A stretch of 64,000 bases of DNA from contig JAJDZU010000024.1 in the NCBI GenBank assembly GCA_022824495.1, positions 434,001 to 498,000 on the forward strand. Reading direction: 5' to 3'. The notes under the pieces are model-generated. The model did not search any database. It was not told the origin of the DNA and was given only the letters and a program-made list of their open reading frames with translations. The stretch is from Chloroflexota bacterium. Its GTDB lineage: Bacteria; Chloroflexota; UBA11872. A program made the position numbers and the translations under genes. This document shows, one piece after another, positions 25,755 to 38,368 of this stretch; within the stretch, counting starts at the first letter, position 1, and every line of letters starts with the position of its first letter.

Positions 25755-27102
25755 CGGGCCGCTCGTGATACGGGGCGGGCGTGTACTCGATCCATCCCAG
25801 CGAATCGACCGCGTTGCCGACGTGGTGATCGAAGACGGCCTCGTGGCTGCCATCGACCCACCCGACGGTCAGCTGCCCCTGGGCGATCCCGTGGTGGTCG
25901 ACGCACGCGGCCTCGTCGTCACCCCGGGCTTCGTGGACATCCACGCCCACCTCCGCGTGCCCGGCTTCGAATACAAGGAAGACCTGGCCAGCGGAACCCG
26001 CGCCGCGGCCGCGGGCGGTTTCACCACCGTCTGCGCCATGCCCAACACCAATCCGGTCATCGATTCACGCAGCGTGGTGGAGTACGTCCTGGAGCAGGCG
26101 GCCACTGATGCCGTCGTGCGCGTCCACGTGTTCGCCGCAATGAGCATGGGCCAGGCCGGCAAGCAGCTAGTGGAGATGGGCGACTTGAGCGATGCGGGCG
26201 CCATCGGATTCACCGATGACGGCATCCCGGTAGCAAGCTCCAAACTCATGCGTCACGCCCTGGAGTACGCCGCGCAACTTGGACGACCAATCAGTAACCA
26301 CGCGGAGGATCTGGCGTTGACCGCCGGCACCGCCATGCACGAAGGGCCCACGTCCATGCGCCTGGGCCTTCCGGGCACCCCGCGCCAGGCCGAAGAAATC
26401 ATGCTGGCGCGCGACTTGCTCCTGGCCGAACTCACCGGCGGGCGTTACCACTGCATTCACGTCACCTCGGGCGGATCCGTTGACTACATCCGCCGCGCCA
26501 AGGATCGCGGCGTCAACGTCACGGCGGAAGTTTCGCCGCACCATCTGACGCTGACCGATTCCCTGGTTGCCGGTCGCACCGAGCCCGTCAGCGCCGCGCT
26601 GGCGCCCTACGACGCCAATACCAAGGTCGCTCCGCCGCTGCGTGAGCAGAGCGACTGTGACGCCCTGCTCGCGGCGCTGCGCGATGGAACGATCGACTGC
26701 ATCGCGACCGATCACGCCCCGCACGCCTTGCACGACAAGGACGTGGAGTTCGCCCATGCCGCCGTCGGCTTTACAGGACTCGAGACCGCTCTGCCCCTCG
26801 TCCTGACCCTCGTCCACGACGGCCGTTTGGACTTGGGCGACGCCGTGCGCTTCCTCACCGTCGAACCCGCTCGCTGCTACAACCTGTCGGGCGGAACGCT
26901 CCAACCCGGACAGCCGGCCGACATCACCATCTTCGATCCCGACGAGGAGTTTGTCGTTGAACCATCCCTCCTGATGTCGAAGGGTAAGAACACGCCGCTG
27001 GCTGGGATGCCGATGCACGGCGTGGTACATCAGACTTTCGTGGGCGGCGTTGAAGTCTTCAACCGCGCGTCGTTGGAGCCGGTAGGCACGCGTGCCAGCT
27101 AG
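25744..27102 (+). CDS. pyrC: Dihydroorotase
   Basis: Cyclises carbamoylaspartate to dihydroorotate. The 452 residues place it among the longer, multi-domain-type dihydroorotases. Zinc His residues 67 and 69 are in DIHAHLRVPGFEYKED, with a conserved NTNPV loop. His from the mid region (SNHAED, CIHVTSG) and the Asp of CIATDHAPH complete the site. GTG start at 25744, overlapping the MBL-like gene. The end overlaps carA by 11 bases. All metal ligands appear present. Confidence 0.96.
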   Translation: MAANGPLVIRGGRVLDPSQRIDRVADVVIEDGLVAAIDPPDGQLPLGDPVVVDARGLVVTPGFVDIHAHLRVPGFEYKEDLASGTRAAAAGGFTTVCAMPNTNPVIDSRSVVEYVLEQAATDAVVRVHVFAAMSMGQAGKQLVEMGDLSDAGAIGFTDDGIPVASSKLMRHALEYAAQLGRPISNHAEDLALTAGTAMHEGPTSMRLGLPGTPRQAEEIMLARDLLLAELTGGRYHCIHVTSGGSVDYIRRAKDRGVNVTAEVSPHHLTLTDSLVAGRTEPVSAALAPYDANTKVAPPLREQSDCDALLAALRDGTIDCIATDHAPHALHDKDVEFAHAAVGFTGLETALPLVLTLVHDGRLDLGDAVRFLTVEPARCYNLSGGTLQPGQPADITIFDPDEEFVVEPSLLMSKGKNTPLAGMPMHGVVHQTFVGGVEVFNRASLEPVGTRAS

Positions 27103-28291
27103 CGACTACGCCGTCCTCGCTCTTGAGACCGGCGACACCTTCTTCGGCTTCGCCTTCGGCGCGGAGGCGCCCGGTAGTGGCGAGGTCGTCTTCAACACCA
27201 GCATGACCGGCTACCAGGAAATCTCGACCGACGCCTCTTATCGCGGGCAGATCGTCGTCATGACCTATCCCCTTATTGACAACTACGGCGTCAATCCCGA
27301 CGACGTGGAATCGCGCCGTCCTTGGATTGCCGGGATGGCGGTTCGCGAGCTTGCCCCTACGCACAGCAACTGGCGCCAGCAGAGCAACATGCACAGCTTC
27401 TTGGCGCAGCAAGGAATCCCGGGCATTCAGGGCATCGATACGCGCGCCCTCACTCGAACGCTTCGTATCAAGGGCCACAAGCGGGGCGTATTGCGCCGCG
27501 CTCCGTCAGACGTCGCCAATGGCATGGATCAATTCACTTGGATTCGCGGCCAGGCTCCGTCCGCAAGAGCCTGGGCGGCCGAGCAGGTACAGGCAGCCCA
27601 GCGCGTGCTCCCGTACAGCGAGCAGCGCTACGTGGCCGAGGTCACCACTCCGGATCGCCAGGTGGCCGGCCCGGTGCGCTGGGCGCCCTGGCCAACGCCG
27701 CCGCAGCGAGCCGGCTCGCCGCGCATCGCCCTGCTGGACGTTGGGGTCAAGACCAACATCGTGCGCTCGCTCGTCAGCCGCGGATGTCACGTGGACGTCC
27801 TTCCCTATGGGGCCAGCGTCCACGAAGTCGAGGGCACCGATCCCGACGGCGTCCTCGTCTGCAACGGCCCAGGCGACCCCGAGCAGGCCGACCGAGCCAT
27901 CGACACCGTCCGCGACCTGATCGGCCGCCGCCCGCTCATGGGCGTTTGCCTGGGGCACCAGATTCTTGGCCTGGCAATTGGCGCCACCACCAGCCGGCTG
28001 CCCTACGGCCACCGGGGCGCCAACCAGCCAATCAAGGACCTGGACACTGGCCGCGCCCACATCACGTCCCAGAATCACGGCTTCCAGGTGGATGCCGCCT
28101 CCATACCTCCCGGCAGCGGCTTCAGAGTGAGTCACGTCAACCTGAACGACGGCTCAGTCGAAGGTTTGGCTCACGACTCGCTGCCCGTCTTCTCGGTGCA
28201 ATATCACCCCGAGGCCAGCCCCGGCCCTCAGGACAATCAGTACCTCTTCGACCGCTTTCTCGATCTCGTCGACGACAACCGCCGTTCATGA
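27092..28291 (+). CDS. carA: Carbamoyl-phosphate synthase small (glutaminase) chain
   Basis: Supplies ammonia from glutamine to CarB. It is 399 residues. The N-terminal domain has GEVVFNTSMTGYQEISTD. The class I glutaminase has nucleophile Cys286 in GVCLGHQ and the His/Glu pair in YHPEASPGP. GTG start inside the pyrC end, stop 27 bases before carB. The pairing with carB in the pyr operon means the enzyme serves pyrimidine synthesis and probably arginine too. Confidence 0.97.
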   Translation: MPASDYAVLALETGDTFFGFAFGAEAPGSGEVVFNTSMTGYQEISTDASYRGQIVVMTYPLIDNYGVNPDDVESRRPWIAGMAVRELAPTHSNWRQQSNMHSFLAQQGIPGIQGIDTRALTRTLRIKGHKRGVLRRAPSDVANGMDQFTWIRGQAPSARAWAAEQVQAAQRVLPYSEQRYVAEVTTPDRQVAGPVRWAPWPTPPQRAGSPRIALLDVGVKTNIVRSLVSRGCHVDVLPYGASVHEVEGTDPDGVLVCNGPGDPEQADRAIDTVRDLIGRRPLMGVCLGHQILGLAIGATTSRLPYGHRGANQPIKDLDTGRAHITSQNHGFQVDAASIPPGSGFRVSHVNLNDGSVEGLAHDSLPVFSVQYHPEASPGPQDNQYLFDRFLDLVDDNRRS

Positions 28292-28318
28292 CGCGGTCCA
28301 GTCTCAACCCATCAACCC

Positions 28319-31530
<3,212 letters not shown>

Positions 31531-31534
<4 letters not shown>

Positions 31535-32361
31535 CCCGGCGGATTGAATCCGCCCGCGTCTTGCGCAACACGCGCATCACCGAACGTCTCTGGTGGTGCG
31601 AATACGAAGCGCCGCTCATCGCCGCCGGCGCACGCCCCGGTCAGTTCGCCCATGTCCTGTGCAGCGCGCCGGATCAACTCGACCCGCTGTTGCGCCGGCC
31701 GCTCAGCTTCAGCCGCATCGAACCCGACCGCGGGCAGGTCGCCCTTCTGATTGACACCGTCGGCCGCGGCACCTCCTGGCTTGTCAACCGGCCGATCGGA
31801 ACCGAAATCGACATGCTGGGACCGCTCGGCGGCAGCTTTAGCTTTGAACCTGGCGGTGGACGGGCGCTCATGGTTGGCGGTGGAATCGGCCTGGCGCCCC
31901 TTATTGCGCTCGCCGACCTCGCGCCCGCCCAGGGTGTGCAAGTTCGCCTGCTGGCGGGCGGACGCGATGCCCACCAGGTGACGCCGCGGGCCTGGCTGGA
32001 TTCAGGCGTCGACTACCGAATAGCCACCGACGATGGCGCCCTGGGCCATCACGGCTACGTAACCGACCTGGTCCCCGACCTATTCGGCTGGTGCGACCAG
32101 ATCTTTGTCTGCGGGCCCACGCCCATGATGCGTGCCATGGCCGAACTTACCTGTGAACTCGCGGCTACCCACGGACCCCGGCCAGCATTCACCTCCCTGG
32201 AGGCCCGCATGGGATGCGCTATGGGCGTCTGCTACTCCTGTGTCGTCCAGACCACCACCGGTCCCAGGCGCGTCTGCCACGACGGCCCCGTGTTTCCGCA
32301 GTCCTCGCTCACCTGGACCTGGGACCACGTCCCCGTCAGTACTCTGCCTGCCAACTGCTAA
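31531..32361 (+). CDS. pyrK: Dihydroorotate dehydrogenase electron-transfer subunit
   Basis: Carries electrons from dihydroorotate via FAD and 2Fe-2S to NAD in type 1B dihydroorotate dehydrogenase. It is 276 residues with the flavin motif RRPLSFSRI (55-63), an NAD loop VGGGIGLAPL (115-124) and the 2Fe-2S Cys set C229, C234, C237, C249 (GCAMGVCYSC ... VC). Its catalytic partner PyrD is not in the window; the next gene points the other way. The start overlaps the carB stop by ATGA. Confidence 0.95.
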
Positions 32362-32375
32362 GCGAGCTTTCGCTT
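32360..32375. terminator. Convergent hairpin between pyrK and yqeC
   Basis: Perfect stem AAGCGA (32360-32365) / TCGCTT (32370-32375) with loop GCTT. It spans the gap between two converging stop codons. There is no strong T-run on either side, so use as a bidirectional terminator is plausible but weakly supported. Confidence 0.45.
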
Positions 32376-33166
32376 CACGTCGCACCCAGCGCTGGCGAAG
32401 CGCGGCGGTAGACGCTGTAGCTCCAGTCGGAGTCCGCTTCGATCCAACCGGCGACGTACGGCCGGGTGGCAAGCGCGTCGCGAGCGGAAGAGAGTTGGTC
32501 GGCGGCGGCTCTGTGGGTGGCGGTAAGGGCTGGCCAGAACTGGGCATCGGGGGGTGCGGCCTTGCGTCCGGCCCGTACGTCCAGGAGCAACTGAAGAACG
32601 TGATCGATGCTCAGGTTTGCACCCGAATCGATGCCGAGGATCTCGGCGGCCAACTCGGGACGGTGCACATGCCGCTCGGCCAGAGGTCGCCCAACGGCGG
32701 CCAGGCAGGCCACGGGCATCACGATGGTCGCGCCCGACGGCATCGCGGGCTCATGGTCCGCGGGAGCCTTGACTAGGCGTCGGCGGGCGCCGTCGGCTTC
32801 GACGATCAGGACGTCCGCGCCGGAGTCGCGCAACAGGTCGGGTGCCAGATTAGGCGGAATGCCGTTGTAGCGGCGCGGGGTGGGAGCGGCGGTTACGACG
32901 GTGATGACGGGATGTACGTCCAGCGCCGGCGGCAGGTCGGTTTGCCAACGGTCGGGCGGCGAGACCAGCAGCCGGGGCGAGCGGGCAAGCGAGGGTCGGT
33001 GGATGTTGGTGGACTTCGTCGTCACCACCCGCAGGCCGCGCTCCGCGAGCGCGTTGGCCAGGGCGAACATGGTGGTGGTCTTGCCGCCCGCACCCACGAT
33101 GGCCACGATGTCGCCCGGCCGGGCGATGTCCGCCAGCGGGGTGATGGATGCGCCTTGCGAAGTCAC
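32375..33166 (-). CDS. yqeC: YqeC-like selenium-dependent hydroxylase accessory protein
   Basis: A 263-residue protein with the P-loop VGAGGKTT (24-31) and the family block LIVEADGARRRLVKAPADHEP. YqeC proteins occur with selenium-dependent molybdenum hydroxylases and are thought to help cofactor maturation. No molybdenum hydroxylase is in this window. GTG start at 33166; no ATG is available in frame upstream. The stop converges with pyrK, with a hairpin between. Confidence 0.88.
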   Translation of the reverse strand: MTSQGASITPLADIARPGDIVAIVGAGGKTTTMFALANALAERGLRVVTTKSTNIHRPSLARSPRLLVSPPDRWQTDLPPALDVHPVITVVTAAPTPRRYNGIPPNLAPDLLRDSGADVLIVEADGARRRLVKAPADHEPAMPSGATIVMPVACLAAVGRPLAERHVHRPELAAEILGIDSGANLSIDHVLQLLLDVRAGRKAAPPDAQFWPALTATHRAAADQLSSARDALATRPYVAGWIEADSDWSYSVYRRASPALGAT

Positions 33167-33274
33167 GAATCGGATCGCATGAGCAGGCTCCGGGCGTCAC
33201 GATGCGCATTGCGCGGCTGTTGTACAAGCGCCGCGCGTACACTGCGAGCGGGTTTCCATGAACAGGGGTTGTGC

Positions 33275-34276
33275 ATGCCCTGCGCGTTGATTACGGGCAT
33301 TACCGGTCAGGACGGCTCATATCTGGCGGAGTTTCTGCTGGAGAAGGGCTACAAGGTCGTCGGCGTCGTCCGCCGCACCAGTACCGAGAACAACGGTCGC
33401 ATCCAGCACTTGCAAGACGACCTGGTGCTTGAGCCGGGTGACTTGCACGATCAGTACTCGCTGATCGAGATCATGCAGCGGCACCGGCCGGACGAGGTGT
33501 ACAACCTGGCGGCCCAGTCGTTCGTACCCGCGTCATGGAAGCAGCCGGTGCTGACCGGCGAGGTGACGGCGCTGGGCGCAACCCGTGTGCTGGAAGCCAT
33601 CCGCGCGGTGGACCCCACGATCAAGTTCTACCAAGCCTCAAGCAGCGAGATGTTCGGGCAGGTGCAGGAATGGCCGCAAAGCGAGTCCACGCCGTTCTAT
33701 CCGCGCAGTCCGTACGGGGTCGCCAAGCTGTACTCGCACTGGATCACGATCAATTATCGCGAAAGCTATCGAATGTTCGCCTGCTCGGGCATCTGCTTCA
33801 ACCACGAGTCGCCCCGGCGCGGACTGGAGTTCGTAACCCGCAAGCTGAGCTATTCGGCGGCACGTGTGCATCACGGCGTGGTTGACGAGGTGCCGTTCGG
33901 CGACCTGTCGACGCGGCGAGACTGGGGCTACGCACCAGACTTTGTGCGCGGGATGTGGCTGATGCTGCAACAGGACGAGCCCCGCGACTATGTGCTGGCG
34001 ACCGGTGAAACGCACTCGGGCCACGAGTTCGCCAACTTGGCGTTCGGCCACCTGGGACTTGACGCGGAGGACCACATCAGCGTCAGCGAGGACCTGTTGC
34101 GGCCGGCGGAGGTGCATCGGCTGATCGGGGATCCCACGGCCATCCGCGAGGATCTGGGCTGGGAACCATCGGTCACCTTCGAGGAACTGGTCCGCATCAT
34201 GGTCGACGCGGACGTCGAGATGGTTGCCGATGAAATTGCGCACGCCGAGATAGCGGCGGGGCGCAGCACGGGCTGA
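33275..34276 (+). CDS. gmd: GDP-mannose 4,6-dehydratase
   Basis: Turns GDP-D-mannose into GDP-4-keto-6-deoxymannose. The 333-residue SDR has the nucleotide loop ITGITGQDGSYLAEFL (6-21), the RR segment of the GMD family (VVRRTSTENN), the active-site Ser/Glu in SSSEMFG (122-128) and the Y147-x3-K151 pair in SPYGVAKLYSHW. Start ATG 33275 has AGGGG 7 bases before it. The genes after it complete the path to a GDP-6-deoxyhexose, so this is the head of that cassette. Confidence 0.95.
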   Translation: MPCALITGITGQDGSYLAEFLLEKGYKVVGVVRRTSTENNGRIQHLQDDLVLEPGDLHDQYSLIEIMQRHRPDEVYNLAAQSFVPASWKQPVLTGEVTALGATRVLEAIRAVDPTIKFYQASSSEMFGQVQEWPQSESTPFYPRSPYGVAKLYSHWITINYRESYRMFACSGICFNHESPRRGLEFVTRKLSYSAARVHHGVVDEVPFGDLSTRRDWGYAPDFVRGMWLMLQQDEPRDYVLATGETHSGHEFANLAFGHLGLDAEDHISVSEDLLRPAEVHRLIGDPTAIREDLGWEPSVTFEELVRIMVDADVEMVADEIAHAEIAAGRSTG

Positions 34277-34290
34277 GCCTGGCGAATCTG

Positions 34291-35232
34291 GTGCCGGGCG
34301 CGGTCCTTGTCACCGGGGCGGCGGGGTTTATTGGGACGCGCACGGTCGATGCATTCCGTAGTGCCGGCAGTCACGTCGTCGGGGTGTCCTATCGAGGCGA
34401 TGCCGCCGTTGGCCTTGAGGCGATGGACGTGCAGGACGCCCGCCAGGTCGAGGAGGTCGTGGCCTGCGTCCGGCCGTCGGTTGTGGTGAACCTGGCGGCG
34501 GTGGCCAATCCCGGCGAGGCCCAGGCCAACCCTCAGCGTGCGTATGACATCAACGTGCTGGGTCAGTTGCGATTGATCCAGGCCATGCTGCGCCACACGC
34601 CAGGCGCGCGGCTGATGGCGATGAGCAGCGCCGAGATTTACGGGCGGATCGAGACCGGCGAGTTGGTAAGCGAGGACGCGCCACTGCGGCCGGCGTCCGT
34701 ATACGCGACCACCAAGGCGGCGGCGGACCTGCAGGCGCTGCAATACCATCTGTCCGATGGACTGGACGTGGTGAGGTTGCGATTGTTCGGGAGTGTTGGA
34801 CCGGGACGCTCGGCCGAGTACTTTCCGGGCCGCCAGGTGCACTACCTCGCGGCAGTGCTGGACGGGCGGGCCGAGCCGGTCGTGCCGACCTTCAGCCTGG
34901 CCGGGGCGCGGGACTACGTGGACGTGCGCGACGTCGCGGAGGCGATCGTGGCCGCCGCCAATCGCGGGCGCGCCGGGGCGGTTTACAACGTCGCGACCGG
35001 ACGCGCGTGGCCGCTGCGCCAGATCGTGGAGCGACTGATTCAGATTGGCGGCGTGGCCGCCGATATCAACGAAGAGCGGAAGCTTCCGCCCGGACGACAA
35101 GGCGCCGTCGTGGCCGGTGACGGAACCCGACTGCGTGAGGACACCGGCTGGCAGCCGCGCATCACCATGGAGGACTCATTGCACGACGCACTTATCGAGG
35201 CCCGCCGGGCGGCGTCGAGGGCGGAAGCCTAG
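34291..35232 (+). CDS. rmd: SDR-family reductase, GDP-6-deoxy-4-keto-mannose reductase-like (RMD)
   Basis: A 313-residue extended SDR: VLVTGAAGFIGTR (5-17), SSAEIYG (112-118) and the catalytic pair Y138-x3-K142 in SVYATTKAAADLQAL. Its place right after gmd, and length near 300, suggest RMD, which reduces GDP-4-keto-6-deoxymannose to GDP-D-rhamnose. An epimerase of similar fold cannot be excluded. GTG start 14 bases after the gmd stop. No obvious ribosome site besides a GGCGA. Confidence 0.75.
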   Translation: MPGAVLVTGAAGFIGTRTVDAFRSAGSHVVGVSYRGDAAVGLEAMDVQDARQVEEVVACVRPSVVVNLAAVANPGEAQANPQRAYDINVLGQLRLIQAMLRHTPGARLMAMSSAEIYGRIETGELVSEDAPLRPASVYATTKAAADLQALQYHLSDGLDVVRLRLFGSVGPGRSAEYFPGRQVHYLAAVLDGRAEPVVPTFSLAGARDYVDVRDVAEAIVAAANRGRAGAVYNVATGRAWPLRQIVERLIQIGGVAADINEERKLPPGRQGAVVAGDGTRLREDTGWQPRITMEDSLHDALIEARRAASRAEA

Positions 35233-35233
35233 G

Positions 35234-36688
35234 ATGGCGCCCCTGGCCGAAACGCCAATCAGATTTGGGACGGACGGCTGGCGCGCCGTCATTGGCGGCG
35301 ACTACACATTCCGCAATGTCGGCCGCGTTGCCCAGGGCTTTGCAACTTTCGTGCGGCGCAACTGGCGCTGGGAGAACGGCATCGTGGTCGGGTACGACCG
35401 CCGTTTCGGGTCGGAGCGCTTCGCGGCGCACGTGGCGTCGGTGCTGTCCGGCAACAGCATTCCCGTGCACCTTGTGGACACCCCGTGTCCGACACCGGTG
35501 GCGGCGTTCAGTACGGCGGACCTGCGAGCGGCCGGCGCGGTGATGATTACGGCCAGCCACAACCCGCCGGCGGACAACGGGTTCAAGGTTCGCACGTCCA
35601 CCGGTGCGGCCGTGGATCCGGATGCGCTGGCGCTGATCGAGGACGCTGTCTCGGCCGTCGACGGCGACGCGGTGGGATTCCTGGACTCGGACACGGCCGA
35701 GCGGGCCGGACTGCTGCGCCCGTTCAGTCCGGATGCGGCCTACTTGAATCACGTCGCCAACCTGGTGGACCTGGAAGCGCTGCGCGCCCGCGAGATGCGG
35801 GTAGTGGTGGATGCCATGTATGGCTCGGCGGCCGGATGGCTGCCCCGGATTCTCGAGGGTGGGCGGCTTGACGTGACCGAGATCCACAGCGAGTGGAACC
35901 CGCGGTTTCCAGGCCTGGCGCGGCCGGAACCGATCCCGCCGCAGACGGGTGAGGCCGCGGCGGTGGTTCGAGACACTTCAGCGGCCGTCGGCATCGTGAC
36001 GGACGGCGACGGGGACCGGCTGGGGGTCGTGGACGAGCACGGCGAATTCGTTGACCAACTACGCACGATTGGGCTGCTGGCGTATTACTTCCTGGAACAC
36101 GGCGGGGTGCGGCAACCGCTGGTGAAGACGCTGACGACATCCTCGATGCTGGAGCGGCTCGGTCAGCAGTACGACGTGCACGTGGAAGAGGTCGGCGTGG
36201 GCATGAAGTTCGTGGCCCCGGCCATGCGGGATCTCAACGCGGTGATGGGCGGCGAAGAGAGCGGCGGCTACGTATTCCAGCCACACATGCCCGAGCGCGA
36301 CGGGGTCGTGGCCGGGCTCTACTTCCTTGACCTGATGGCCCGCGAAGGAAAGACGCCCACGGAACTTGTGGCACTACTGTTCGAGAAGCTGGGCCGCGAA
36401 TACCACTACGCGCGATACGACCTGGACTTTCCGGCGGAGGAGCGAGCGGGAATTGAGGCGCGGGTGCAGGCCTGGATGCCGGACGCCATCGATGGGTCGC
36501 GCGTGTTGCGCCGCAACGAGATGGATGGCTTCAAGTACTACCTGGACGACGAGAGCTGGCTCCTGATCAGGTTCTCGGGAACCGAGCCGCTGTTGCGGGT
36601 CTACACGGAAACCACGTCGACCGAGCGCGTGGCCACCCTGCTGGAGATCGGCGCAAGTGCCGTCGGGGTGGAGGTCCCGTCCACGTGA
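35234..36688 (+). CDS. Phosphomannomutase / phosphoglucomutase
   Basis: Interconverts mannose-6-phosphate and mannose-1-phosphate (or the glucose pair). It is 484 residues with RFGTDGWRAVIGG at the start, the phosphoserine loop ITASHNPPADNGFKV (Ser108), the Mg loop TDGDGDRLG (Asp257, 259, 261) and the sugar-ring loop GGEESGG (339-345). All catalytic residues look intact, in contrast with the fused domain at 52-54.6 kb. The ATG at 35234 is 1 base after the rmd stop. Supplies the mannose-1-phosphate for GDP-mannose. Confidence 0.92.
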   Translation: MAPLAETPIRFGTDGWRAVIGGDYTFRNVGRVAQGFATFVRRNWRWENGIVVGYDRRFGSERFAAHVASVLSGNSIPVHLVDTPCPTPVAAFSTADLRAAGAVMITASHNPPADNGFKVRTSTGAAVDPDALALIEDAVSAVDGDAVGFLDSDTAERAGLLRPFSPDAAYLNHVANLVDLEALRAREMRVVVDAMYGSAAGWLPRILEGGRLDVTEIHSEWNPRFPGLARPEPIPPQTGEAAAVVRDTSAAVGIVTDGDGDRLGVVDEHGEFVDQLRTIGLLAYYFLEHGGVRQPLVKTLTTSSMLERLGQQYDVHVEEVGVGMKFVAPAMRDLNAVMGGEESGGYVFQPHMPERDGVVAGLYFLDLMAREGKTPTELVALLFEKLGREYHYARYDLDFPAEERAGIEARVQAWMPDAIDGSRVLRRNEMDGFKYYLDDESWLLIRFSGTEPLLRVYTETTSTERVATLLEIGASAVGVEVPST

Positions 36689-37059
36689 GCGACCAGGACG
36701 TCACCATCGTCGCGAAGCCGTGGGGTCGCGAAGTGATCTACGCCTCGACCGAGCTGTATATCGGCAAGATCATTGAGATCAACGCCGGCGCGCGGCTGAG
36801 TCTCCAGTACCACGAGGCGAAGGACGAGACGATTTACGTGCTCGACGGTCGGTTGCGGTTGGTGATCGGCGACTCGGCCGAGGCGCTGGAATCGCGCGAC
36901 CTGGATGCGGGCGCCAGCGTGCGGGTCCATACCGGCAAGGTGCATCGCTATGAGGCGCCGCATGGCGACGTACGCGTGCTGGAAGTCTCGACCCCACATC
37001 CCGACGACGTGGTACGGCTGGTCGACGACTACGGACGCGAGGGCACGTCCGCGCCCTGA
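36685..37059 (+). CDS. Cupin protein, mannose-6-phosphate isomerase C-terminal-like
   Basis: A 124-residue single cupin domain. It resembles the C-terminal cupin of GDP-mannose pyrophosphorylase/phosphomannose isomerase type II: KPWGREVIYASTELYIGKIIEI, LSLQYHEAKDETIYVL, and HTGKVHRYEAP. The likely job is mannose-6-phosphate isomerisation, which would complete the route from fructose-6-phosphate. GTG start in a GTGA overlap with the mutase. Its end overlaps the flippase end by 31 bases on the opposite strand. Confidence 0.8.
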   Translation: MSDQDVTIVAKPWGREVIYASTELYIGKIIEINAGARLSLQYHEAKDETIYVLDGRLRLVIGDSAEALESRDLDAGASVRVHTGKVHRYEAPHGDVRVLEVSTPHPDDVVRLVDDYGREGTSAP

Positions 37060-38267
37060 CGGTCGGCCCGGGCTCCTTCGGAGCGCCTGTGATGGGCCAG
37101 GGCGATGGCCTCCGCAACTAGGTAGACGGCTGCTACCGCCGTTCCGATCAGAAGCACGGTGAGGACGCTGCGCGGCGAGTCGTGAGCAAACGCGTAGCCG
37201 GCGACCGTCGCGAGCAACAAAACGATCAGGCCAACCCAGACGCGCAGGTGACCGGCGCCGATGTGCAAACTGGCGGTCACCACGGCGATGGCCAGAAGCG
37301 CGGCGGCCGCCACATAGAGGGGAAGCAGTTCGGCGTAGGGCGAGTAGCGGTCGCCGAAAACCAGGCCGTACACGCTTTCGGGCCAGGCCAGGATGATGAG
37401 CGCGCAGGCGCCGGAAACCGCGGCCATCAGGGCCAGGCTCGCCAGGTAGGCGCGGATGACGCCCGCGCCAACGGCGGCCCGCCAGACCACGAAGGGCAAG
37501 AGCACCACCCCCACCATCATCCCGCTCCAGAAGACGATGCGTCCGATGAGTGCCAGGGCCGCATAGGCGGCGGCTTCATCCGGGCTGAAGAAGGCTTTGA
37601 CGGCCAGTACATCCAGGTGCAGCAAGCCGGCGAGCGCGAAAAGAATCAGCGCCACGCGTACGTGATCCGAGATTCCCAGCGGCGCCGCTTCCGTTTCAGA
37701 CGGCGCGTCGGGTTGATCCAACACGCGTCGGGCGCTCAGCCAGCCAAAGATGATGCCGCCCAACGCGGACGCGGGACTCGCCAGCAGGGCGCCCGTGGTC
37801 CCGCCGCCGGCCAGCACCGTTGCCGCGCCGACGATCAGGCGTCCGAAACCGTGCGCGGCCAGGGCGAAACCGAGCCCAACGAACTCGCGCGCGCCCTGCG
37901 TGATTCCGCGCGCCACCGGCTCGAATGTCAGGGCGCCGGCTGCAACTCCGGCAACCACGACTGGCCACGGCGAGGTCAACTGCAGCGCGGACTGAATGAG
38001 GGGCGACGCTGCCACGATTCCAAGCATGAGAACCAGGGAAACCAGGCCGGTCCAGCGGACAATTGTTCGAGTCAAGGCCCGCAGTTCGTTCAGGCGGCCC
38101 AGGGCGACCAGTTCGGCGGCCTGGCGCGCAACCAGCGTCTGAACGACCTGCGCCGGGGTGACCAGCAGGGACAGCGCGCCGAGCACCGCGAAGGCCTCGG
38201 CGTAGGCGCGCGGCTCCAGCCCGCGGGCCATGATGAGCTGAAATGTCGAGGTGGCGGCGCTGCCCAA
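37029..38267 (-). CDS. Polysaccharide flippase-like membrane protein (MOP family)
   Basis: A protein of about 412 residues from this TTG, with twelve or so hydrophobic segments, like Wzx/MATE-type flippases that move lipid-linked glycans. The TTG at 38267 cuts the first helix (LAPFLLLGSAATSTFQLIMAR begins before it), so the true start is upstream. The frame is open back to 38372, where a CTG overlaps the TGA of the cupin gene (CTGA); I see no ATG, GTG or TTG between. A CTG start would give 447 residues. Whether this is a rare start or a sequencing error cannot be settled here. The end overlaps the GDP-mannose cupin gene on the other strand. Confidence 0.75.
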   Translation of the reverse strand: MGSAATSTFQLIMARGLEPRAYAEAFAVLGALSLLVTPAQVVQTLVARQAAELVALGRLNELRALTRTIVRWTGLVSLVLMLGIVAASPLIQSALQLTSPWPVVVAGVAAGALTFEPVARGITQGAREFVGLGFALAAHGFGRLIVGAATVLAGGGTTGALLASPASALGGIIFGWLSARRVLDQPDAPSETEAAPLGISDHVRVALILFALAGLLHLDVLAVKAFFSPDEAAAYAALALIGRIVFWSGMMVGVVLLPFVVWRAAVGAGVIRAYLASLALMAAVSGACALIILAWPESVYGLVFGDRYSPYAELLPLYVAAAALLAIAVVTASLHIGAGHLRVWVGLIVLLLATVAGYAFAHDSPRSVLTVLLIGTAVAAVYLVAEAIALAHHRRSEGARADRQGADVPSRP

Positions 38268-38368
38268 TAGCAGGAAGGGCGCCAGCCGTCCGTTGTCCCG
38301 CAGGATCGTTTGGACGATGCGCGGGGCCGACGCCGAAGCGTCGACCCTGGAGGTGTCGAAGCTGGTGT

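Noticed and set aside
37182..38270. Plus-strand frame of 362 codons opposite the flippase gene
   Set aside because: Low-complexity Gln/Gly/Arg-rich translation; the minus-strand frame gives a clear membrane protein. Rejected as shadow.
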